Shown here one piece after another: positions 10,691 to 18,118 of a stretch of 31,201 nucleotides of DNA. Numbering within the stretch: the first letter of the stretch is position 1; each line of letters starts with the position of its first letter. The notes beneath the pieces are model-generated. The model was not told the origin of the DNA, did no database searches, and saw only the letters and a program-made list of their open reading frames with translations. This DNA is from Fragilaria crotonensis. Lineage: Eukaryota > Bacillariophyta > Fragilariophyceae > Fragilariales > Fragilariaceae. Location: NCBI GenBank assembly GCA_022925895.1, contig JAKSYS010000712.1:1-31201 (forward strand), written 5' to 3'. Position numbers and translations under genes: made by a program.

Positions 10691-11258
10691 AGTGTTGGGA
10701 GAAGGAAAACGGTGGACACGTTGATGCTTGGATCCTCTGGGAGATCCGAAAGCTAAGGCTCCATGATAGAGGCCAGGATGGGTGGGCGTGTCGAGGGACA
10801 GGATTCGCGCCGATGGGGCGCGGACGTCGACGTTATCGTCGAAGGCATCGCGGTCTTCGGCCTTACGGGCGGACCTAGAGATGCGAAAGGGTGGGCGGGA
10901 TGGCGTTCTTCATGGTGGACTTGGGGAAGCTTCTGTTCTTCAATGGGGAGTTTAAATTCGCTGCTGGCGAGTCCGTGAGGAGAGGGAAATTAATAGCAGT
11001 TAAACTCAAATTGTTAACGGCCGTACGAAGGTTCGCCCAATGATCGGACGAGTAATTTCTCTCGACGGTAGAGCCTTGGACCGGTGGTTCGAGGCGAGCA
11101 ACCATGACAGTGTTCGTGTGATCGGTACACGAGTACTGGCCGACGGTAGACTTAAGGTTAGTAGGACCCAGAAGTCTAACGTTGGACTTGACGGGTGAGG
11201 AAGCGAACCTGACGGATCGTCCAGCTTTGGGCGATGGTGTTTTGTAGACATACACCAT
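10691..11258 (-). pseudogene. Start of the polyprotein, initiating inside the 5' LTR
   Basis: The ATG at 11256-11258 lies within the 5' LTR. The frame runs through the LTR edge (after 51 codons) and the putative primer site into the internal region, open to 10875. The translation starts MVYVYKTPSPKAGRSVRFAS and looks like real protein. From about 10907 a second frame continues (RISRSARKAEDRDAFDDNVD, then LDTPTHPGLYHGALAFGSPR), offset by one base. A Gag frame that opens in the LTR is known from yeast Ty1; here the zinc knuckle follows only about 6.5 kb later. The start is inferred: no transcript is available. Confidence 0.5.
11087..11104 (-). other. Possible primer binding site
   Basis: Directly after the CACTGTCA end of the 5' LTR, the element strand reads TGGTTGCTCGCC. 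A TGG (complement of the tRNA CCA end) exactly at this spot is expected for a tRNA-primed element. I could not match the following bases to a known tRNA 3' end; it is not the TGGTATCAGAGC site seen in many plant copia elements. Confidence 0.45.
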
Positions 11259-11695
11259 GGCGGTAGATTTGTTGATACAAGGATGTAGAAATGTAGATGC
11301 TAACTAGTAAAGGCCTTTACTGTTTTTGGTTTGTGGAAATTATGAGATGAATTGGAATGAAATGAAGGTGAGACTTGCAACATTAGTTGGAGTCTCACAA
11401 ATGAAGTGTTGTCTTAGTCCCACTTCCTGAGTGGTGTTTGGGAAGTGTTGTCCATAGTAAAAAGAGTGTTGTTGAAGTTATCAACAACACTCATGATTTG
11501 AATTACTTAGGAAGTGAATTCAAATAGTTTTGTGTTGCAGATCAGTGGTACCAGGTTCTGATCCGTAGCATTCTACGGGAACGGGTCACGGACAGACTAA
11601 GAAAAATAATGGACTGTCTATTGTATTACCGTATGGTATTTAACCTTACAGTAAGACGAGAGACAGTGTGACAGAGTGACGGTAGATTCCTAACA
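11105..11695 (-). repeat. 5' LTR of the copia element
   Basis: Same 591 bases as 1-591, with no difference found by eye. It would hold the element promoter (TATA-like TTAAATA on the minus strand at 11637-11643) and the first 51 codons of the coding region (11258-11105). The best inverted repeat, GAGTGTTGTTGA / TCAACAACACTC, is at 11464-11475 and 11481-11492. Confidence 0.95.
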
Positions 11696-12176
11696 ACGAG
11701 TACCCTGGTACAGTACCATACTCCTGCAGCAACGATGGTATGCATAATGCATAGGTCGCGACTCGCGACTCGCGACTTTCTGTTGGTAATGCTGGGAAAA
11801 ATGAAATCTCTTCGAGTGTCATCGTCCGAAGGGTGTGTGGCCCTTTCACACAACTTGAACGTTGAACGCATCAAGAATGGGCTACTGTCAACTAAAACAG
11901 CATTCATTCCAATGATAATCTGGCGAGTTCCTCCAACAGTTGGGGAGCAATGCGGACTATAGGTGTATATGACACGAAGGTCGCACTACGAATCCGCGGA
12001 CGGCCTACATCTACGCGCGAGCGAGAATGGACAGTTCCAAGTGTTTAAATCAAACATTTGGGTTGAAACAATTAAGGTCTACACAGGCATTTCGGTTGGA
12101 GGTTTGTGATCAGTTATGCAGCTGCTGAGCCGACTGCAATCAAACGCACGTGAGTGGAAAAATGTGAGTTTGATGT
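11696..12176. other. Intergenic, host DNA right of the retrotransposon
   Basis: No convincing gene. It begins with a GTAC-rich stretch (three GTAC within 11699-11716) and contains three tandem copies of CGCGACT at 11757-11777. The presumed 5-base target duplication ACGAG is its first five bases. Confidence 0.6.
11757..11777. repeat. Tandem repeat (CGCGACT)x3
   Basis: Three perfect head-to-tail copies of a 7-base unit that contains the palindrome CGCG. No function is inferred. Confidence 0.8.
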
Positions 12177-13280
12177 TCATGAGGAACCATCGTCATCGTC
12201 GCCTTCTTTGCCCTTGCTGTCGCCCTTCTTAGGCGCCGGGTGGTGAACTGGTGACGTGACGGGGCTCTTGCCTTTGGGCTTCGCGCCCTTGCCGCCGTCA
12301 TCATCGTCGCCGTCATCCTTCTTTGGCTCTGGATGGTGAACTGGTGACATTACCGGGCTTTTACCCTTGGGCTTTGTGCCCTTTTCAATACCACCATCAT
12401 CATCGTCACCTTTCGAGGTCTCCTTGACACCCTTATCGCCCTTTCCCTTCTTCGGCGTGTCTATTCCACCGTCATCGTCGTCGCCTTTTGAGGCCTCCTT
12501 CGTGGCAACTTTATCATCCTTGACGACTTTGTCACCCTTCTTAGGCAAGTCTCCTCCGCCGTCGTCGTCATCACCTTTCAAAACCTTATCCTTCTTAGGC
12601 TTCTTGTCCTTCATTTCTTTGTCGTCCTTCATTTCCTTCTCATCCTTCATGTCTTTCACTTCTTTGTCACTTCCTTTGGTTCCGACCTTAGTTCCTTTGT
12701 CATTCTTAGGGGCTTTCTCGGAAGCACCGTCATCATCGTCGCCTCCTGTCTTGCCCTTGTCGTGTTTCGGAGGTTTCTCAGGAGCACCGTCATCATCGTC
12801 GCCTCCAGTCTTGCCCTTGCCGTGCTTTGGAGGCATCTCGGGAGCACCGTCATCATCGTCGCCTCCAGTCTTGCCCTTGCCGTGCTTTGGAGGCATCTCG
12901 GGAGCACCGTCATCATCGTCGCCTCCAGTCTTGCCCTTGCCGTGCGTTGGAGGCATCTCGGGAGCACCGTCATCATCGTCGCCTCCAGTCTTGCCCTTGC
13001 CGTGCGTTGGAGGGGTTTCAGGAGAATCGCCATCATCATCGCCTTCTGCGTCAACTACGACGGGCTCAACAACGACAGCGGCAGCCGGCGCAACAGTTTC
13101 TTCGCTTGTTGTAGTAATGGCAGCTGGTGCGACAGTTTCTTCGATTGTTGTTGTCGCGGCAGCAGGCATGACGGTTCCATCTGCTACGGGAGCCACCAGG
13201 ACTGCTGGGGGAGAGACTGGCGCGGCTTGTCCATTCGCAGCCGCAATCAATGCAGCAAGAGCAAGTGTGCGGAACATCAT
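12177..13280 (-). CDS. Secreted, Asp/Lys-rich repeat protein
   Basis: Encodes about 367 residues starting MMFRTLALAALIAAANGQAA, a clear signal peptide likely cut after the NGQA region. The ATG at 13278-13280 (or the next, 13275-13277) is chosen because the frame upstream has no other ATG. A Val/Ala/Thr-rich segment follows, then five 20-residue repeats of the type GKGKTGGDDDDGAPEMPPKH. The C-terminal half is lysine-rich (KDMKDEKEMKDDKEMKDKKP) with more DDDDG blocks and two copies of KPKGKSPV.SPVHHP. No catalytic domain and almost no cysteine. The protein should be disordered and strongly charged, perhaps ion-binding or cell-wall/biosilica associated; that role is inference. Its tail resembles that of the gene at 22209-23431. 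Confidence 0.85.
   Translation of the reverse strand: MMFRTLALAALIAAANGQAAPVSPPAVLVAPVADGTVMPAAATTTIEETVAPAAITTTSEETVAPAAAVVVEPVVVDAEGDDDGDSPETPPTHGKGKTGGDDDDGAPEMPPTHGKGKTGGDDDDGAPEMPPKHGKGKTGGDDDDGAPEMPPKHGKGKTGGDDDDGAPEKPPKHDKGKTGGDDDDGASEKAPKNDKGTKVGTKGSDKEVKDMKDEKEMKDDKEMKDKKPKKDKVLKGDDDDGGGDLPKKGDKVVKDDKVATKEASKGDDDDGGIDTPKKGKGDKGVKETSKGDDDDGGIEKGTKPKGKSPVMSPVHHPEPKKDDGDDDDGGKGAKPKGKSPVTSPVHHPAPKKGDSKGKEGDDDDGSS
12721..13020 (-). repeat. Five 60-base tandem repeats within the secreted protein gene
   Basis: Units at 12721, 12781, 12841, 12901 and 12961, each exactly 60 bases. The second and third are identical, the fourth differs at one base (TTTGG to GTTGG), and the outer units have diverged more. 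This suggests recent expansion of the middle copies by unequal exchange or slippage, in frame. Confidence 0.95.
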
Positions 13281-15079
13281 CGTATTAAGGATATCAAAAG
13301 TTTCAAGTTTGTGAGGTGTGTGGCAAGTCTTCACTTTTCAAAATGCAGTGTAGTCCTTCCTCTATGTGGCATATAGGACTCGAGCACTCCAGCATATATT
13401 TTGATGGAGTCCCCTCATCGGTAAATAATCGGCTGTACTCATGATAAGGCGTATACGTGGGATTAGTTAAGTTCTAGTCCACTGATTTCAAAATGGCGAG
13501 TAGTACAAGATTGGTGGGAAACAATTTTTACAGTTAACACAAATCGTCCTATCGAATCGGTCAATCTTCATCTTATGAAGCATTCTTAACGTTGATAAAT
13601 CTTGTTGTTAAAAAATTAGACTTATAAGATAATGTGTGTATCATTCAAAATTTTGTTACATACGCTATCCGAACGGTTCGAATGCCTCATACACTCATAC
13701 AAAAATTTGTATGGCAGCCATATGCATTTTTATATAGTAACGTTTTCAAGCGTATCTGAGGAATGCCAGCCGCCGGGAACTACCGTATTTCACGGAGATT
13801 TGTACCCACCAAATGTTCATCGAGGGTTTCCGGAATCCCACCAAATTTTCATTAAAAATGTCAGATGGATAAAGGGAATCCGTGAAAAATTTATGTCGGG
13901 CTGATCATTAGAGTTATACATGCATTAATAGCTTTCAGCCTGTGGAATTCAAATGACCTGACGTTTCGGTGAAATGCCAGGATTTATCTGCCAAAGGAAA
14001 AAAAAGGACGTTCAGTTTTGAGTCGAGTGGTTCGAAAATGTGCATAATTTTGGGAGGGGTGGGTACAGGAATGCGCGGACTACAAATCTCCGTTAAATAC
14101 GGTATACTACTAGAGAGTACCACTGGTACCAGGTACGGATAGTGTCGTATCTTCAGTTGCCTTCTGCCTCGACCTTCGGCAGCTACAACCACTGTTCTGC
14201 GCCAGGCGCCAGGTATTGTTGAGCACATCACGGCAAATCGGCAGCAACAGCTTCAACCATCGCCATTTCTAAACGATCACCGGTAGCACCTTAGTATAAC
14301 GCAAAAATGCAAATAGACTAGCGTACTTACTACTACCGTTCGATGAGTGTCTGCCTTCAATTTTGTTCTACGGGTGCTTGACGATGAGGTGGGAGTCCTG
14401 GTATCCCTTGTCTTGAAGGGTCCCAACCTTAGTTTGCTTCAGCAGATGTGGGAACTCGTTTTCAATACATCCATCATTAACTTGTTTACAATACTTCTCA
14501 TGATGCCTTCCAAGTTCTTCGTCTCGGCAGTCTGCACCTCATATACCATAGCGACTGATTGCGCACAGCCAGTGCCCTTTCCATAGCAGGATCATGTCGT
14601 CAAGCTACATTTCGTTATCCCTGAGTAGCAGAAGAGCTTCACACATGCCACTATTTTAACCGCAATGGATTAGGAAGGATAGTTTCTGTTTCAGGTGCAA
14701 ACTGACATTCGTTCCGCTGCATGTGACTTGAGTCGCCTTAAACGCCGGATCTCATCCCCAACCCAAACAAGAAGGTGCGTTCGGAGTAAGTCAAACATAT
14801 GCGCGGAAAAATTGATCCAATAAAGGCGTCCATTGACTCCAACGACGTGTGTGCGTTGAGGCCTTGGAAAGGATTTAGGACAATAATTTCCTCTCATCCG
14901 AAGCTAGCAACACATTCAAGGTTAAGAACCTGTCCCGCCCCATTCATTAGCGACGGCATCGGGAGCATATTGCCAACTGCAGATGTTCCGCAGATGATAT
15001 TCGTCGTCCAGGAAGACGACACTGTAGTCTGAACCAATCCATCTCGACCGGTGTAAACATCCAAGAATTCGGTAAAAAA
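13281..15079. other. Intergenic region with a MITE
   Basis: No convincing protein gene on either strand; short open stretches lack protein-like composition. A 320-base TA-flanked inverted-repeat element lies at 13783-14102. A small hairpin, ACTCCA...TGGAGT, with a TATA-like core (CATATATTTT) sits at about 13385-13409, some 105-130 bases upstream of the secreted protein start, and may belong to its promoter. GTAC-rich sequence follows the MITE (14116-14136). From 14140 to 15079 I see nothing else. Confidence 0.5.
13783..14102. mobile_element. MITE-like element with 22-base terminal inverted repeats
   Basis: The left end 13783-13804 and the reverse complement of the right end 14081-14102 agree at 21 of 22 bases. 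Both begin CCGTATTT, have one mismatch, then ACGGAGATTTGTA. TA dinucleotides flank both ends (13781-13782 and 14103-14104), as expected for a Tc1/mariner-type TA target duplication. The interior has no long open frame, so it would be non-autonomous. TACCCACC follows soon after each end when read inwards, so the similarity extends weakly past the terminal repeat. Confidence 0.75.
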
Positions 15080-15635
15080 TCATTCGCCATTGATGCCTGT
15101 TCCTTGCGTCTCTAGCCCAGTTTCTGCGGTTGCAAGTTGAAGACGTTTCGTATGCACTTTATCATGTTCTCGTTCCAGTACTTCAAGGCGTGCCAATAGA
15201 TCTCTCCGCATGACTGCCAGCTGTTGCAAGTTTACCCTCGAAATAGCACGTTCAATTTCGTTGTTCCGCTTAGTAACATGGTACGTAAGATAACGCTTGA
15301 TCTTGAGAACAAAATCTAGCCATTCATGTTCGATGGAGACCGGATGCAGTTCTGACTCGGCATGGCATAATTCGGTCCATTGGACAACTTGTCCGTAGTG
15401 GGTCGCGACTCGCTGTTGTAACTCCCTTAGTCCTTGGTGATGCTGAGCCAGCAACTCAGCGTCGTCACAGTCGATAGGATCCATCGACAAGTCCAGATCA
15501 AATAACCCTTCATTGGAAGGTGGATTCGGCCAGTACCGTAGGGGAGGGTTTGGAATACAAATCATTTCGACTTTGTGCTCTGGCAATCAGGCGATTGAGT
15601 TCCTCAGACTCGAACACAAACTGCTCTAATGGCAT
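15080..15635 (-). CDS. Small helical protein, unknown (one frameshift)
   Basis: The main frame is open for about 168 codons from 15586. It is rich in Leu, Glu, Arg and Gln and looks helical or coiled-coil (LARLEVLEREHDKVHTKRLQ). The preceding ATG at 15633-15635 opens a different frame whose first residues (MPLEQFVFESEELNRLIARA, then QSRNDLYSKP) look equally protein-like. Removing one base from the run at 15546-15548 or 15541-15544 joins them into a protein of about 185 residues. Either the 5' part is lost to a frameshift or this is a one-base assembly error. No family is recognised. It is divergent from the gene at 16034, with about 400 bases between the two starts. Confidence 0.6.
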
Positions 15636-16033
15636 GTTTACAGGGTGTACAAGAAGTGTGCTGCGTAAGCTGTCAGTGGCGATTTACGATTCCTTGGACA
15701 GTGCACGAGTTCACAGAGTTCGTACATACAAAAAACTGTACCTACATTTTCCGTATAGCCATTTTTACTATGTTCCACATCGTACTCGAGTATGCATACC
15801 AAGCATATACCTTCTACTAGCAGTAGACTACTGTACATGTACTAACCGAAATCAGGACGTGGGATTGTCACGAACGAGAACTTCGACGTCTGGAACGTGC
15901 CGGTAATGAGGAGCAGTAGCTTGGACATCATGTGAGTGTGAATCACCAACGCGAACTCGACGATCAGAGTTGCTGTCACAAGTTTCTTCCATTTCTCATT
16001 AACCAACAAAAAACGAAGTAACAAAATCGAACC
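15636..16033. other. Divergent intergenic region
   Basis: Lies between the starts of two genes read away from each other, so it probably holds both promoters. It contains five GTAC tetramers between about 15720 and 15842 (for example CTGTACATGTACTAACC). No clear TATA box could be assigned. Confidence 0.45.
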
Positions 16034-17398
16034 ATGACAAGAACAAGAATGAAAATAGAAAGAGGCCGTCCGGTCTTCTTCGAGGATATCAAACATGATG
16101 CTTCCCTTTGGGTTTATCGACATGGACTCCGCAACATCGTATTGGCTGAACTATTGAAACAGACGCATGCCTTTCCCAGACCATCCATGCGTCGTCAGCT
16201 CATGAGGGAGATTCGCATTGTGGCTCGTGATCGAATGAAAGCCAGACGACTAGACTTCATGATGCTCGTGTCCGCCAATCAGCCTTTGATGGAGGAGATT
16301 CGTGCTCGCCGTCGAAGGCGATTGGCAGTCAAGGCGAAATACTTACATTTCAAGCAACAGGTTCATGTACACGTTGAAAGGAGAAGAATAATTCACATGT
16401 TTCAAAATGTCGTGCTCCCTGAATTGCTGAAACAGACACATGCCTTTCCCAGACCATCGATGCGACGTCAGCTTATGAAGGAGATTCGCATTGCGGCTCG
16501 TGATCGAAAGAAAACCAGACCACGATACCACATGATGGTTGTGTCCGCAAATTATCCCTTGATGGAGCAGATTCGTACTCGCCGTCTTAGGCGATCAGGG
16601 GTCAAGGCGAAATACTTACATTTCAAGCAACAGGTTCAGCAACACCTTGAAAGGAGACGGAATATTTACATGTTTCAAAGTATCGTGCTCCCTGAACTAC
16701 TGAAACAGACACGTGCCTTTCCCAAACCATCGATGCGACGTCAGCTCATGAGGGAGATTCGCACCGTCACGCACAGAAAACAAGTGATGCGAAACATCGT
16801 TCTGGCTGAGCTTTTGAAGCAAACGCATGCCTTTCCCAAACCGTCGATGCGACGTCAGCTCATGACGGAGATTCGCACCTTCAAGCACAGAAAACAAGTG
16901 ATGCGAAATATCGTTCTGGCTGAGCTTGTGAAGCAAACACATGCCTTTCCTAAACCATCGATGCGACATCAGCTCATGAAGGAGATTCGCATCGCCGCGC
17001 GCAGTCGAATGGAGTGCAAGCCAGTCGGGATTGCGGGGTTGCCTACCAGTAATCAAGCCTTGATGAAGGAGATCCGAGGTCGCGGCCTTGAGCGAGCCTC
17101 CGCAAAGGCAAATCACAGCCTCGCGATGCACGAGCTCCTTGATTACTTCCATGCGAAGAAGTCGATGGAAGTGCTTCACCAGTACGTGTCATCGCGAAAG
17201 TTGGATGAAGAAATGAAGCGAATGCTTTTAGTCGACCTAGACGAGCAACGCGAGAACATCATGTTTGAGCAGCATCAACATAAGGTCCAACTACATCAAA
17301 CCAAGGAAGACCCAAATCACGGTATGCTATCGCCACGTTGCATCCGCGAGGTCATGCTTTCCGATCAACGATTCGGCGATTTCAATACAGCTGCCTAA
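16034..17398 (+). CDS. Basic tandem-repeat protein, unknown
   Basis: 454 residues from ATG 16034. Five repeats begin with (N/S)(I/V)VL.EL.KQT.AFP.PS and continue with MR.QLM.EIR, at about residues 34, 125, 216, 254 and 292. Repeats 1 and 2 are long (91 residues each) and include a second motif, N.PLM..IR.RR.RR...KAKYL; repeats 3 and 4 are short (38 residues); repeat 5 is long and variant (NQALMKEIRGRGLERA). The C-terminus is non-repetitive and helical. The protein is strongly basic, has no signal peptide or membrane segment, and is predicted all-helical. LM.EIR followed by basic residues faintly recalls actin-binding WH2 or RPEL motifs, but neither consensus is met. Function unknown. The repeats are also clear in the DNA. 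Confidence 0.8.
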   Translation: MTRTRMKIERGRPVFFEDIKHDASLWVYRHGLRNIVLAELLKQTHAFPRPSMRRQLMREIRIVARDRMKARRLDFMMLVSANQPLMEEIRARRRRRLAVKAKYLHFKQQVHVHVERRRIIHMFQNVVLPELLKQTHAFPRPSMRRQLMKEIRIAARDRKKTRPRYHMMVVSANYPLMEQIRTRRLRRSGVKAKYLHFKQQVQQHLERRRNIYMFQSIVLPELLKQTRAFPKPSMRRQLMREIRTVTHRKQVMRNIVLAELLKQTHAFPKPSMRRQLMTEIRTFKHRKQVMRNIVLAELVKQTHAFPKPSMRHQLMKEIRIAARSRMECKPVGIAGLPTSNQALMKEIRGRGLERASAKANHSLAMHELLDYFHAKKSMEVLHQYVSSRKLDEEMKRMLLVDLDEQRENIMFEQHQHKVQLHQTKEDPNHGMLSPRCIREVMLSDQRFGDFNTAA

Positions 17399-18118
17399 GT
17401 TTCACAGGCGTTAGGGGCGACACCTCGTCAGAGGGCCCGTCAATACTTTGCCTTTTGCATACATTCATCTTGCCTCGCCTTGGATGGCTCAGCGTGGAGC
17501 ACTGGCGTGGAAACTGTATTAATTTTTAAGGTACTCTAAGCTCCAAACACTGCCGTAGTCACAGGTACATGTACTGTAGAACCATAGTTCCGGAAAAAGT
17601 GGAAACGGTGCTTTGCCTTGACACTGGCGAGGCTTTGAACATTAAGAAGGCCGGATGATGCGGGTTATATACTTGGAAGGAAACAAGGTGCCAAAGGAAA
17701 GTCAGATAGGTATACAAGAGACATGTGCATAAAGATAAACTAATGGCTACAAGTCCCTGGTTTCACCAGTCACGCAGCATTGCACGAAGCATTCGATGCA
17801 TACATATCGAAGGAATTCCAGTACTGTACACAGTTGCTACAGTACTCGGTGTATTTCATTTTTTAACTCAAGGCTATGGCTGGTTTCACGTCAAAGAAAC
17901 CTGGCGCAGGCTGCAGTATTGATTGTACAGAAGAGAAGATTTGCTGCGTCTGTGACGTCACGTTTAGAGTATGTTGTCGTGCTGGAAGCAAGGGTTCTAC
18001 AATGATATTGCACGCCGTCGTTCGCGACACCTACACTCTTTGCAATCAACCCAGCCCTGACAGGAGCCTTCTCAATACACTTGGCAAGCCAACTGACTAA
18101 GTGAGGTTGATTGCACTG
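17399..18118. other. Intergenic, no gene seen
   Basis: Short open stretches only, none convincing. GTAC-rich patches occur at 17562-17573 and 17819-17849. If the transposase gene downstream had its 5' end and terminal repeat here, I could not identify them. Confidence 0.4.

Larger units (their letters stand above)
1..11695 (-). mobile_element. Ty1/copia LTR retrotransposon, 11.7 kb
   Basis: Two direct repeats (1-591 and 11105-11695) enclose 10.5 kb of minus-strand coding sequence. In element orientation the order is 5' LTR, possible primer site, long unassigned coding region, Gag zinc knuckle, aspartic protease, integrase, reverse transcriptase, RNase H, polypurine tract, 3' LTR. Integrase before reverse transcriptase defines Ty1/copia. 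LTRs start TGTTAGGAATC and end CACTGTCA, the usual TG...CA. The left LTR reaches base 1, so the outer flank and the target duplication cannot be seen; the five bases after the right LTR are ACGAG (11696-11700), which predicts ACGAG just before base 1. Usual copia length is about 5-6 kb, so this one is about twice as long. The reading frame is broken in many places (see findings). Confidence 0.95.

Noticed and set aside
12177-13280. Silaffin
   Set aside because: Lysine content and the signal peptide fit, but serine is far too rare and typical KXXK clusters with serines are absent.
12367-13314. Long plus-strand open frame opposite the DDDDG-repeat gene
   Set aside because: It is the antisense of a repetitive low-complexity gene, giving Ser/Pro-rich runs without a signal peptide. 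The minus strand has a clear signal peptide.
14347-14586. Small plus-strand membrane-like protein
   Set aside because: It starts at GTG, has no supporting motif, and is no better than other random open stretches in this intergenic region.
17725-18100. Small plus-strand frames, including a cysteine-bearing one from 17876
   Set aside because: They overlap each other in different frames and show no signal peptide or family likeness.
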